Shown here: positions 26,292 to 35,074 of the stretch, piece by piece
How the letters are laid out: each line of letters opens with the position of its first letter
Position numbering within the stretch: the stretch's first letter is position 1
NCBI RefSeq assembly: GCF_019802125.1
Contig: NZ_JAHVHT010000005.1
Location: 186,001-250,000, forward strand
Length of the DNA: 64,000 nucleotides
Reading direction: 5' to 3'
Source: Tateyamaria omphalii
Lineage (GTDB): Bacteria; Pseudomonadota; Alphaproteobacteria; Rhodobacterales; Rhodobacteraceae
Made by a program: the position numbers and the translations under genes
The notes under the pieces: generated by a model
Told to the model about the DNA's origin: nothing
Seen by the model: only the letters and a program-made list of their open reading frames with translations
Database searches by the model: none

Positions 26292-28025
26292 TCACCGGAA
26301 CAGACGGGATAGATCGCGCTGGAGTTGGCTGCGCGCGATGCGCAGGTCTGTCCTGACGCGAGCAAGGTTGGGACGTGATTGGCTGATGCCGGCAGGTTGC
26401 GCGCTGGCCACGGCAGATCGGCGCGAAGCAGCTCGTGTCTCAGGGAATGAGGAGGAGCTTTCCGGGCGTGCCTGTGGGCGCAGGCTCACTGCGATGCCTG
26501 ATGCGACGACAGTAGCTGCTGTATCGTTGCGCTCGGCAATCTGTTGTGGGGCCTGGCGTGCGCTGCCGTGCGAAGCCGCTTGCGCAGGGTCGAGCATCGC
26601 CACCTGGTGAGGCCAGATCCACACTGCAAACGCGACAAGCAATGCGACCTTTACCGGGGCGAGCGGCACAGCCAGTCGAAACAGGTCCTTTTGGGTAAAG
26701 CCGGCTTCTTCCTGAGCTCCGAAGATGGCAACCGGTTTCGCGCTGACCATCATGGTCTGGCAAAATCCTGTGCCCATAACCGCGATCAGGATGGCGAGCG
26801 TTGCATCATGACCGAGGCCGGCCACGGGCAGGGCGAGCGCCGGGATCAGGATACCCGCCCGCGCCGAGCGAGAGGTAATGGCCAGGTGTGACGCGACAGC
26901 GACCACTGACAGAAACACGATCACGGCAAGGCCGTTCGACGCCAGTTCGGCCGGCAGCATGGCCAGCGCAGCGTTGGCGAGCCAGCGGTCCAAGCCTGTA
27001 TCGATGACGGCGACGGCCAGCATCAAGGTTGCTGCCATGTAAAGCACCAGTTCCACATCAACGGCGCGAAAGATGTCCTTGGGTTTGCGCGTGCAGAACG
27101 GCGGAAACAGTAGCAAAACTGCACCACTCAGGGCCACAATCGGTTCATTTAGGCCGTGCAGCGGTTTCGTGATCCAAAGCGCAATCAGTCCCACAAGAAC
27201 AAGCAGAATGCGGCGCTGAACAGCGGTCAGACGGCTGCCTTGAACCGATGGCGACAGGCGGGCGTTGCGCAGCTCTCTGGGCACAAACAGAGCAAAGATC
27301 AGCAACGTCGCCAGAAACACGGATACAAAGGCCAGCGGTGCGCCGATCATCAGCCAGTCGAGATAGCTGATCCGGGGGCCGCCGGTGGCTGCGATCGCTT
27401 CGACCGCCACCACATGCGCACCGGCCCCGATCAACGAACCACCTGCCGACAGGAGAATTGCGGTTGGAAAAAGCAGGGCGAGAGGCTTGGCCAGTCTGGG
27501 ATCCGGCAACATGCTCAGCAACCCAAGGAAGACGGGCAACAGCAATGCGGCCCGACCCGATGTGCTGGGCAGCAGGAAGGCGGTCGCCGAGACGGCCGCA
27601 CCTGTCATGAAGAGAAAGGGCAGGACGCGCGGGCCGCCTTTGGTCAGTGGGGCGACGAGACGTTCGGCCAGCCCGGCATCCTTGATTACGGCCGCGATCA
27701 CGAAGGCAGCCAGCAACAGCCAGACAATCGGCTCGCCCAACGTATCCGTCAGCGCGCTCTGGGGTTGTGCCCGCAAGAACACCAGCGCAAGCGCGGCAAG
27801 AAGTGCCACGAGACTGTCAGGCAGGCGCGTCGCCACCCAACCGGTCACGGCAAACAGGGTGACGATGAAAACGATCTTGGCATCCGCTTCAAGCGTGGTG
27901 GCTTGCGTCCAGATGATCAGCGCCAGACCCGCTGCGCAGGCCATTGGCAGACCCGCAGACACGACACCCGATGGCAAGATCCAGCGCGGTGTATCTTTGT
28001 GCGCGTGCTGTGCGGTCCTGTTCAT
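26292..28025 (-). CDS. SLC13/DASS-type anion permease
   Basis: A 577-residue integral membrane protein with about 11-13 hydrophobic segments in two halves. Family features include LPDSLVALLAALALVFL, the LLPSTSGRAALLLPVFLG segment resembling the SNT/substrate motif, SAGGSLIGAGAHVVAVEA, and in the second half SHLAITSRSARAGILIPALALP. The C-terminus adds ~80 polar residues after the last membrane helix, which is unusual. The ATG at 28025 with GGGAG upstream is preferred over an in-frame ATG at 28106 with a basic N-terminus. In the family these carriers import dicarboxylates or other small anions with sodium. The neighbouring glycerate kinase makes glycerate or tartronate-like acids reasonable substrates. 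Confidence 0.85.
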   Translation of the reverse strand: MNRTAQHAHKDTPRWILPSGVVSAGLPMACAAGLALIIWTQATTLEADAKIVFIVTLFAVTGWVATRLPDSLVALLAALALVFLRAQPQSALTDTLGEPIVWLLLAAFVIAAVIKDAGLAERLVAPLTKGGPRVLPFLFMTGAAVSATAFLLPSTSGRAALLLPVFLGLLSMLPDPRLAKPLALLFPTAILLSAGGSLIGAGAHVVAVEAIAATGGPRISYLDWLMIGAPLAFVSVFLATLLIFALFVPRELRNARLSPSVQGSRLTAVQRRILLVLVGLIALWITKPLHGLNEPIVALSGAVLLLFPPFCTRKPKDIFRAVDVELVLYMAATLMLAVAVIDTGLDRWLANAALAMLPAELASNGLAVIVFLSVVAVASHLAITSRSARAGILIPALALPVAGLGHDATLAILIAVMGTGFCQTMMVSAKPVAIFGAQEEAGFTQKDLFRLAVPLAPVKVALLVAFAVWIWPHQVAMLDPAQAASHGSARQAPQQIAERNDTAATVVASGIAVSLRPQARPESSSSFPETRAASRRSAVASAQPAGISQSRPNLARVRTDLRIARSQLQRDLSRLFR

Positions 28026-28233
28026 CGGAAGCTCCCATTGCCGTTTGGCGTTGCCGTGTTTCGATGAGCAGGGGTGTAGCAGCCGGACTTGACCCTTTGT
28101 TTTCATGGCGATGAACGCGGGCGGTGCGGAATTGTGAACGTTTTATGACAGTGGCCCGGACGTCGTCGTTGTCGGTGGTCGGCCCGAGGGCAAAATCCGC
28201 TTTCGATCAGCGGAGCAGTTGCGCTGATCGTGC

Positions 28234-28274
28234 GTTCATCCGACGTTCATCTTTCGGGATGGGCTGCATTCATC
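28234..28274. promoter_or_regulatory. TTCATC direct repeats before the EF-hand gene
   Basis: GTTCATC at 28234-28240 and 28245-28251 (11-bp period), with ATTCATC at 28268-28274 two periods further on. An 11-bp period places the copies on one face of the helix, the pattern of OmpR/PhoB-type regulators. It lies in the 335-bp gap between the divergent carrier and EF-hand genes. The same core occurs at 28848-28864. The rest of the gap shows nothing else. Confidence 0.5.
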
Positions 28275-28360
28275 TGGCGCCTGTACGCCAGTTTGCCTGA
28301 CTGTACAGCCTCCAGCGCGCGAGCGCGGCCTCCAGCCTGAAATCGAAGCGGTACGACATC

Positions 28361-28813
28361 ATGAATGCAAGGAACACAGTGGCAGATGCGCCGCCTCTCA
28401 CCATGCGCCATGTTATCAGGCGGATGGTGCGTTACGTCATATTGTCAGTGTTTTTCCTCAGTCTGGCGGCAGCGGCCGTTGCCCAATCCGCAAGTTTCAG
28501 GGCCGTGGACACAAATTCTGACGGCGTGCTGAGTTTCAACGAGCTTGTCGCGACGTTCGGGCGCGATGGGGCTTTGCGGTTGATGGGATCAACCGACCAC
28601 AATGGTGACAACATGATCACGATTGCCGAGTTGCGCCGCGGGCCGGATGAAGACCGGGATGACGGTGCCCGCCGAGACACAAGTGACGAAACAGACGATG
28701 ACGATGATCGGGACGATGATGATCGTGATGACGATGACGGTGATGAGGGTGGCGACGATGGCGGCGGAGACAGCGATGGTGGTGGTGATGATGGGGATGG
28801 CGATGATGACTAG
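28361..28813 (+). CDS. Exported EF-hand protein with Asp/Gly tail
   Basis: A 150-residue protein. A hydrophobic export signal (YVILSVFFLSLAAAAVAQS) follows a basic n-region. Two EF-hand loops follow, DTNSDGVLSFNEL and DHNGDNMITIAEL, each with acidic residues at the calcium positions. The last ~60 residues are almost only Asp, Gly, Glu and Arg (runs such as DDDDDRDDDD), encoded by GAT/GAC repeats. It should act as a calcium or cation buffer or sensor outside the cytoplasm. The gene precedes the P-loop/ABC/histidine kinase/regulator operon and shares an upstream TTCATC repeat motif with it. A second EF-hand protein stands beside the other two-component system at 61163, which suggests a recurring cation-sensing theme. 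Confidence 0.8.
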   Translation: MNARNTVADAPPLTMRHVIRRMVRYVILSVFFLSLAAAAVAQSASFRAVDTNSDGVLSFNELVATFGRDGALRLMGSTDHNGDNMITIAELRRGPDEDRDDGARRDTSDETDDDDDRDDDDRDDDDGDEGGDDGGGDSDGGGDDGDGDDD

Positions 28814-28847
28814 GGCTGTTGCGCCATGTGTTCTTACGGTCCGCGCA

Positions 28848-28864
28848 TTCATCCATCGTTCATG
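28848..28864. promoter_or_regulatory. TTCATC repeats before the P-loop/ABC/two-component operon
   Basis: TTCATC at 28848-28853 and TTCATG at 28859-28864, again with an 11-bp period, about 100 bases before the operon's first start. This matches the box before the EF-hand gene, so both promoters may answer to the same regulator, most simply the response regulator at 33235. Confidence 0.45.
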
Positions 28865-28960
28865 CATTCACGCCGCGGTGGTTCATCTGCCTGCCGGATT
28901 TCGATCACGCTGGTCGTGCAAAAGGGGGTCATCCAAACGCTGAAATACGGAGTACAGCAG

Positions 28961-30025
28961 ATGACTGAGATGACCCAAATGACCACCGCCCTGTGTGATA
29001 TTGCGAAATGGGCCTTTACCACGCGCCGTGTGGATCGGAACGATGTGCGTGGGTTGTCGCCCCATCTGCAATCGGCCAAGGCAGGTGATCTGATCCTGTG
29101 CGAAATCATGAAAGTAGGCCATCACAAGAAAATCCAGCTTGCCGAGCGCCGCGTGTCCGCCAGCTATCCTGGTGACCTGGTGGTGCTTTGCCTCGGGGAT
29201 CGCTATGCGCCCGACCAGTTCCTGGCCAGCGCAGTGATCGAGGGGGATGTGATCGACCTCGTTGCAGGTGGCGGTGTCGCCGGTCGCGTCGATGCGGCCC
29301 ATGCGTCTACGGGCAAACCGACCCAGCTCAAGCCTCTCGGATTGTTGATCGGCCCACGCGGTCGGGTGCTGAACGTGGAAGATTACGCTCTGCCGAAAAT
29401 GCCCGCAAATGAGAATGTCACGGTGATCGGCGTGTTCGGTGCCTCGATGAACTCCGGCAAGACCACGGCGGCCTCCAGCCTTGCGCATGGGCTTTTGCGA
29501 TCCGGCTATTCCGCCGCAGGCGTCAAAGCCACGGGCACCGGCGCATTCGGTGACTTCAACAGCTTTGAGGACGGGGGCGTGCCAGCGCTTGATTTCACCG
29601 ATGTCGGCATGGCCACGACCTTCCGCATGCCGCTCGACCGGATCGAGGCCGGTTTCGACACTCTTGTTGCCACCGCCGCGTCCCGAGGGGCGGAAGTGGT
29701 CGTGGTGGAGATTGCCGACGGCGTCTTCCAGCAGGAAACCCGCGCGATCCTGAGGTCGTCCCGGATCCGTGACAGGATGGATGGCATTCTGTTTGCGGCC
29801 CCTGATGCACTCAGCGCTGCGGGGGGTGTAACAGTGTTGGAAAGGATGAACCTCACGCCGTTCGCGATATCAGGCATGGTCAGCTGCTCCCCGCTGGCGA
29901 CGGCGGAAGCGGCCGAGGTGACCGGCTTGCCGATCCTGTCGCGAGAGGACCTTTGGTCGCCGAAATCCATTGATCTCCATGTTGCGCCCCTGATGCGCCA
30001 TGGGCCGACAGACGTGGCCGCATGA
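28961..30025 (+). CDS. P-loop NTPase-domain protein (DUF1611/MobB-like)
   Basis: A 354-residue protein. Residues ~1-125 form a beta-rich N-terminal domain. From about 140 a P-loop domain starts with VIGVFGASMNSGKTTAASSLAHGLL (Walker A GASMNSGKT), continues with GVKATGTGAFGDFNSFEDGG, and has VVVVEIADGVFQQET as the likely Walker B strand. The lower half resembles DUF1611/MobB-type P-loop proteins; the substrate is not known. The ATG at 28961 with GGAG 8 bases upstream is chosen; a frame open further upstream from 28826 reads as non-coding. Its stop overlaps the ABC gene start (ATGA). The role in this operon is unknown; energy supply for the ATPase-less ABC protein next door is a speculation. 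Confidence 0.7.
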   Translation: MTEMTQMTTALCDIAKWAFTTRRVDRNDVRGLSPHLQSAKAGDLILCEIMKVGHHKKIQLAERRVSASYPGDLVVLCLGDRYAPDQFLASAVIEGDVIDLVAGGGVAGRVDAAHASTGKPTQLKPLGLLIGPRGRVLNVEDYALPKMPANENVTVIGVFGASMNSGKTTAASSLAHGLLRSGYSAAGVKATGTGAFGDFNSFEDGGVPALDFTDVGMATTFRMPLDRIEAGFDTLVATAASRGAEVVVVEIADGVFQQETRAILRSSRIRDRMDGILFAAPDALSAAGGVTVLERMNLTPFAISGMVSCSPLATAEAAEVTGLPILSREDLWSPKSIDLHVAPLMRHGPTDVAA

Positions 30026-31548
30026 GACCCCTCCCATCTCTGGCCACAAGGGACCGCGTCACTGACGCGGTCCTCGTCGTGTCCTGCGGTATTGCGCAGG
30101 CTGCCGCCCTTGCGGTTGCAGCCTTTGCGACCCGCGACGCCTTTGCCGCGTTGCACGCAGGCCATGTCCTGCAAGTGGTGACGATTGTTGAGCTAACGCT
30201 GTCGGCGGTCGTTGCGGCATTGTGCCAATTGCAATCACGCTGCCGGGGTGAGGCGCTTGGCCAAAGCTATGCAATTGCATTGCGTCGTGCGCTGTATGCC
30301 CAGATTGCCCGTCTTCCGAAGGCCCGCCATGACGCGCGGCGTGTCGGAGCGCTTTCGCTCAGGTTCGTGGGTGACCTGTCCGCTGCGCGGATGTGGTTCG
30401 GGCGTGGGTTGCCGGATGTGTTGACGGCTGCCGTGGTTCTTCCTGGTGCGGTTTTCATCCTCTTCTCACTCGACCCGATCCTTGCGGGTTTCGGGTTGAT
30501 GCCGCTTGGATTGGCGCTTGGCGTTATGGCAGGGACGGCCTGGCATCTTGAACGTCGCCACCGCCAGCTTCGTCGTCGCCGTGCCAACATTGCCATTTCG
30601 ATGATCGAACGCATTGCCATTGCACCCGAACTTGACCTCATGGGCCGTACCGAGAAGGAATTGCGCGGCCTTGATGAACAAGGCGCTGCGCTCAAGGTGG
30701 ATGCGGTGGCGCGCCGCGGCCGGACGGTTGGCCTTCAGAGCATTCTGCAGATGGGTGTCGGCCTGTCCGGTCTTGCCATTCTTTGGCTTGCAAGCCGAAG
30801 CGGCATCGCTCCTGCCGTCGTGGCTGCCAGCCTGTCCGTTCTGGCGCTGGTTGCCTTGCCCCTGCGGGATCTCGGTGTTGCCTGGGATCACTATTGCGCC
30901 TGGCGCGTGGCGCGGGAAAAGGCGCGCAATCTGCTTGCGGAGCCAACGGTGCGCCGACAATCCGCGCAGCATAGTGTTCCGATTGGTGTGCGGCTGATCG
31001 GCCGGATCGAAGACAATCCGGTTGATTTCTCGACTGTCGGTGGGACCATCGCCAGATTGGAACATGAGAATGCCGCACAGCTTGCGCGCATCGTTGCGGG
31101 CCTTGACCATGTCGAGGGCGTCGACCTGCAGTTTGATGGACAAATCCAGACACCGCGGGTCAGCTTTATCGGGGACGATCATGTCGGGTTGCAGGGCAGC
31201 TTGCGACGGTCTGCGACGCTTAGCGCGGTCAAGCGCCCCAAAGGCGCAACCATTAGAAAAACGCTCAGGGCTTTCGGGCTCGGAGCGCTCCTGGCATCAC
31301 CGCGAGGTCTGGACCAACGCATTGCCGAGAATGGGCGGGGGCTGACTGCGGCGCAAACGCTGCGGCTGGATCTTGCGCGCGCGGCGCTCGGCAAAGCCGA
31401 TATTGTCGTAATATCGTCCTTGCGCTGGCAGGCAGACGCCGATCAGGACGCATTGCTCACCACGCTCAGGCGGTTCGTGCCGGCAACTGTCATACTGGCG
31501 CAATCATCGCTTCCTTGCGGCGCTGCTGAAAAACAGAAGGTCATCTGA
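30022..31548 (+). CDS. ABC exporter-like protein with degenerate ATPase domain
   Basis: A 508-residue protein with the layout of an ABC half-exporter: about six membrane segments over residues 12-290 (e.g. LPDVLTAAVVLPGAVFILFSLDPILAGFGLMPLGLALGVMAG), then a nucleotide-binding-like domain from ~320. The second domain keeps the fold order but not the chemistry. Where Walker A should be it reads TIARLEHENAAQLARIVAGL with no GxxGxGKS. The signature is LTAAQTLRLDLARAAL instead of LSGGQ, and the Walker B strand DIVVISSLRW lacks the Asp-Glu pair. ATP hydrolysis by this chain is not expected. It is coupled to the P-loop gene before it and the sensor kinase one base after, so a sensing or accessory function is plausible. 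Confidence 0.75.
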   Translation: MRPLPSLATRDRVTDAVLVVSCGIAQAAALAVAAFATRDAFAALHAGHVLQVVTIVELTLSAVVAALCQLQSRCRGEALGQSYAIALRRALYAQIARLPKARHDARRVGALSLRFVGDLSAARMWFGRGLPDVLTAAVVLPGAVFILFSLDPILAGFGLMPLGLALGVMAGTAWHLERRHRQLRRRRANIAISMIERIAIAPELDLMGRTEKELRGLDEQGAALKVDAVARRGRTVGLQSILQMGVGLSGLAILWLASRSGIAPAVVAASLSVLALVALPLRDLGVAWDHYCAWRVAREKARNLLAEPTVRRQSAQHSVPIGVRLIGRIEDNPVDFSTVGGTIARLEHENAAQLARIVAGLDHVEGVDLQFDGQIQTPRVSFIGDDHVGLQGSLRRSATLSAVKRPKGATIRKTLRAFGLGALLASPRGLDQRIAENGRGLTAAQTLRLDLARAALGKADIVVISSLRWQADADQDALLTTLRRFVPATVILAQSSLPCGAAEKQKVI

Positions 31549-31549
31549 A

Positions 31550-33133
31550 ATGCGTTCCACCACCCTGTTCGGTATCTATGCGGCTGTCATTATCGCACTG
31601 CTTGGCGGGTTGGGGGGCATCACCCTTTTCAGTCTTGAAAAAACCAGATGGTGGGATGCACGCACGCAGCTTGCCCAGGCCTCCTATGGGCTGCACCTGA
31701 AGCTCGAGGCGAACATTTATCGGCTGTTCAAGCAACATGGCGATGCACTGTTGATCGGTGATCGTGACGGAGGCGAGGAAGAGGACAGCTTGCGCGACGC
31801 CATTGCGCAGAACCTTGTCGACATCCGCAAGATCATCGCCAGCGAAATCCAGATGGCTGGAGATGAGGAGATCGAGGAACTTGAGCTTCTTGAGTCGATT
31901 GAGGCGGACATCCGATCAGTCAATGCGGCCATGGCGACCCTGACAGCTTCGGGTGACCCGATCGATTCCTTCATCCAGATAGAGCGTCTCGCCGCGCTTT
32001 TGGATGGTGACATTGATGTCGAGCTGGACCGAAAGATCAACGCCGCCCTCGAAGAGGAACTCGAAGAGGTCGAAGAGGTGCTGGCCGAGGCGACCGCCTT
32101 CCGCGCCAGAAACGAAACATTGGTCTATATCCTCCTGATTGCGGCAGGCGCTGTGCTGATTGTCGGGCTCTTGTCCTTCGATGGTCAGATCCGGCAACCC
32201 ATCATCCGACTTCAGAACGGGCTGGATCGGTTGCGCAGTGCAGACTATTCCGCACCGGTCAACCTTGGAGGCAGCAAGGAGTTCCGCGATCTGGGTCTTG
32301 TCCTGAACGGAATGACCGAGGGCCTTGCTGCGCGCGAAGTCAGTCGTGCCGAACAGCGCAAGCATCTGGAAACGACGGTGGCCACGCGCACGGAAGAGCT
32401 TCAGAAGCTGATCGACAAGCTCGAGGCCGGGGAAGAACAGCGCAAGCGGCTGATGGCCGATATCAGTCATGAATTGCGCACGCCGCTCGCGATTATCCTG
32501 GGCGAGGCGGATGTGACCCTGCGCACGACCACCAGCCTGAGCGCGGGTGTTTCCGACGCGCTTGCGCGGATCCGGGACAGTGCGAAACACACCAACCAGA
32601 TCGTGGACGACATGTTGACCGTGGCCCGTTTCGAAGCCGGGCAACTGCGTTTGGATCGCAAGGAGACCGATCTGCGCAAGATCGTTCATGACGCGGTTGC
32701 CATGTTCCCCGGATCGGTCGCGGTGGTCAGCCCCGATACGCGGGTCATGGCGCCGGTTGATGAGGTGCGTTTGCGCCAGTCTGTTTTGGCACTGCTACAG
32801 AACGCTCGACGCTATGGGGGATCGACGATTTCAGTCATGGTCGAGACGAACCCGTCTGACCATGTCGTCAGCGTCGAGGATGACGGACCCGGCCTGAGCG
32901 CCGCAGAAAAGTCGCAGGCCTTCGACCGTTTCTTTCGCGGGTCCAACGCATCCGGTCAGGGGATCGAAGGCAGCGGACTTGGTCTGCCGGTCGTGAAATC
33001 GATCATCGAGGCACATGGAGGCACGGTCACGCTCCATACCGCGGAGAGCGGCGGATTGCGGGTCGTCATCTCGCTACCGAAGCATCCTGCGCAGAAGGCT
33101 GTTCCTAGCGAGACTTCGCTCAAATCCGCCTAA
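31550..33133 (+). CDS. Sensor histidine kinase
   Basis: A 527-residue membrane kinase. Membrane segment 1 spans ~6-28 and segment 2 ~187-210 (YILLIAAGAVLIVGLLSF). The ~160-residue extracytoplasmic part between them is strikingly acidic (DRDGGEEEDSLRD, EEELEEVEEVLAEA) and may bind cations. A HAMP domain and coiled coil follow, then HisKA with ISHELRTPL (phospho-acceptor His307), an N box (LLQNARRYGG), a G1 box (VEDDGPGLS) and GSGLGLPVVKSIIEAHGG. It starts one base after the ABC-like gene, and the response regulator follows 101 bases later, so it is a cognate pair. An EF-hand protein upstream suggests a divalent cation stimulus (inference). Confidence 0.93.
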   Translation: MRSTTLFGIYAAVIIALLGGLGGITLFSLEKTRWWDARTQLAQASYGLHLKLEANIYRLFKQHGDALLIGDRDGGEEEDSLRDAIAQNLVDIRKIIASEIQMAGDEEIEELELLESIEADIRSVNAAMATLTASGDPIDSFIQIERLAALLDGDIDVELDRKINAALEEELEEVEEVLAEATAFRARNETLVYILLIAAGAVLIVGLLSFDGQIRQPIIRLQNGLDRLRSADYSAPVNLGGSKEFRDLGLVLNGMTEGLAAREVSRAEQRKHLETTVATRTEELQKLIDKLEAGEEQRKRLMADISHELRTPLAIILGEADVTLRTTTSLSAGVSDALARIRDSAKHTNQIVDDMLTVARFEAGQLRLDRKETDLRKIVHDAVAMFPGSVAVVSPDTRVMAPVDEVRLRQSVLALLQNARRYGGSTISVMVETNPSDHVVSVEDDGPGLSAAEKSQAFDRFFRGSNASGQGIEGSGLGLPVVKSIIEAHGGTVTLHTAESGGLRVVISLPKHPAQKAVPSETSLKSA

Positions 33134-33234
33134 ACTCCAGTTATATGCCGTAAGAACCAACTCTTAGCCGATACTCGGTGCTGCGAGACGGCTTTAAGGA
33201 CTTGGCTGAATTTCGTTTGCGAAGGGAGCCATTC

Positions 33235-33906
33235 ATGAACATCCTGTTGGTTGAAGACGAATTGAGGGTCGCCGATTTCATCCGGCGCGGACTGGGTGCA
33301 GAAGGGTGGTCGGTAGATCACGCCGCCGATGGGGAAGACGCGCTCGAACACGCGGCCTCGAACGTCTACGATGTGATCCTGCTGGACCTGATGCTTCCGG
33401 GCATCCAGGGGCAGGACGTGTGCCGCAAACTCCGTGCCCGCAAGTCAAGCACACCAATCCTTATGCTGACGGCGCTCGACAGCCCCGAGGAAAAGGTGGA
33501 GGGCCTCAGAATGGGGGCTGACGATTACCTGCCCAAACCATTTGACTTTGATGAACTCATCGCCCGTGTCGAGGCACTGCACCGCCGTGCCACCGGGTAT
33601 ACCGCTGATGCCAGTGAAACGGTCATCACCAGCGGGGCAGTCACTTTCAATCGCGCCTCACTGCAGGTCATGGTCGATGGAACCGAGGTTGAGCTTTCAA
33701 AGAAGGAACGGGATCTCTTGCTGCTTCTGTTGACCAGCAAGGGGCGGGTTCTGTCCCGCGAACGTATTCTCAATACCGTGTGGGGTCTGAACGAAGACCC
33801 GCTGACCAACGTTGTGGACGTTTATGTTGGACGTTTGCGCCGGAAAATCGGTGCGGAGGGCAAGCGCATTGTTACCTTGCGCAATGTTGGCTACCGAATG
33901 AATTGA
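33235..33906 (+). CDS. OmpR/PhoB-family response regulator
   Basis: A 223-residue two-domain regulator. The receiver domain has the acidic pocket (VEDE), the phospho-acceptor Asp51 in LLDLMLPG, MLTAL and the Lys of YLPKPFDFDEL. The C-terminal winged helix (residues ~125-223) reads LSKKERDLLLLLLTSKGRVLSRERIL and VDVYVGRLRRKIG. The ATG at 33235 with a GAAGGGAG ribosome site is preferred over a frame opening at 33178. It is the partner of the kinase just upstream. Its likely targets are the 11-bp-spaced TTCATC repeats before the EF-hand gene and before the operon. Confidence 0.95.
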   Translation: MNILLVEDELRVADFIRRGLGAEGWSVDHAADGEDALEHAASNVYDVILLDLMLPGIQGQDVCRKLRARKSSTPILMLTALDSPEEKVEGLRMGADDYLPKPFDFDELIARVEALHRRATGYTADASETVITSGAVTFNRASLQVMVDGTEVELSKKERDLLLLLLTSKGRVLSRERILNTVWGLNEDPLTNVVDVYVGRLRRKIGAEGKRIVTLRNVGYRMN

Positions 33907-34161
33907 CAGCATGAGGCGCAAACCTGCTTGACGATGCGCGTTCGTTTGTCGCCGCGGATCGCATCGGCGTATTACCGCGCGAATGAACTCCAATCGATTG
34001 TTTAGTTGTATTTGTGTCTACCCGATAGACTTTCCCTACTCTAAGAATTGAAACTTGCAGTACCATTGGTCCTGAGCCGAAAAGACATTCAAACAGGACG
34101 GTAAATCGGTGACATCGAGACATTAAATAAAAGTTACATCAGGTGACCGGGAGTTGATGGA

Positions 34162-35043
34162 ATGAATTGGGATGATCTTTCCTCTTTTATTTTGGTATCG
34201 AAGACCAAGAATATCACCGAAGCGGCGCGCATGATGCAGGTTTCCGCCGCGACGGTTGCGAGGAAGATCGCTTCACTCGAAGAAGCGATGGGTGTCGGTC
34301 TTTTTGAGAAGACGACCACCGGATACTATCTGACGGAGGCCGGAGAAAAGCTGACCCCGCTTGCCCTGGAAGTCGAAAGCAAGATCGCCTTGATGAGAAG
34401 GCAACTGTCTGCCCCCGAAGACTTCATGGCTGGCCGTGTGAGTATTGATTGTCCGGAATTGATGGGCGCTCATCTGATATTGCCTGCATTGGCAAGTTTT
34501 CATGAGGAGTACGGTGACATCTCCATCGACTTTTCCAACACCGTAAAGTCATCGATGCTGTCACAAAGCCAAAGCGATATCCTGATACGTCTTCACAAAC
34601 CGGATCAGGGCAACTTTACCATGCGGAAGATCGGGGACTTGTCCCAGGCGTTGTACTGCTCGGAAAGCTATGAGCAGAAGTACGGCGTTCCAGCCTCCCC
34701 TGAAGAACTTCGCACACACAGATTGATCGGGTTTTCGAGTGAGCTTGGGTATCTGCCGCTTGCCCAGTGGCTTTCCAGTTTCAATCAGACCCTAACCCCC
34801 TGGATTAGAGCGCAAAACCTTGGTGCGCAGCTTCAGGCGACATTGAACGGCCTGGGTATCTGTGTCCTCCCCAGGTTCGCGGCGCGGACATATGGTCTCA
34901 AACAGGTTCTGTCTCACCTGCCGCCCCATATGTCGGAGATATGGTTGCTTCGAAGTCAGTCCACGCGCGACTTGGTGCGCGTTGATGTCGTGGCCGACTT
35001 CTTGAAGTCGACCATCGAGGCAAACAAGGAGCTACTGCTTTAG
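34162..35043 (+). CDS. LysR-family transcriptional regulator
   Basis: A 293-residue LysR-type regulator. The N-terminal winged helix is WDDLSSFILVSKTKNITEAARMMQVSAATVARKIASLEEAMGVGLFEKTTTGYYLTEAG. A periplasmic-binding-protein-like effector domain follows. The start has a GGGAG-type site. It converges with the PLP decarboxylase gene at 35075, the end of the mutase/exporter cluster, so it is not divergent from a target as is usual. It may control that cluster in trans, but the sequence does not prove it. The 255 bases before it hold no recognisable operator. Confidence 0.93.
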   Translation: MNWDDLSSFILVSKTKNITEAARMMQVSAATVARKIASLEEAMGVGLFEKTTTGYYLTEAGEKLTPLALEVESKIALMRRQLSAPEDFMAGRVSIDCPELMGAHLILPALASFHEEYGDISIDFSNTVKSSMLSQSQSDILIRLHKPDQGNFTMRKIGDLSQALYCSESYEQKYGVPASPEELRTHRLIGFSSELGYLPLAQWLSSFNQTLTPWIRAQNLGAQLQATLNGLGICVLPRFAARTYGLKQVLSHLPPHMSEIWLLRSQSTRDLVRVDVVADFLKSTIEANKELLL

Positions 35044-35074
35044 GTGGCAGGCGGCGCGTTGCAAATGCTGGTTG

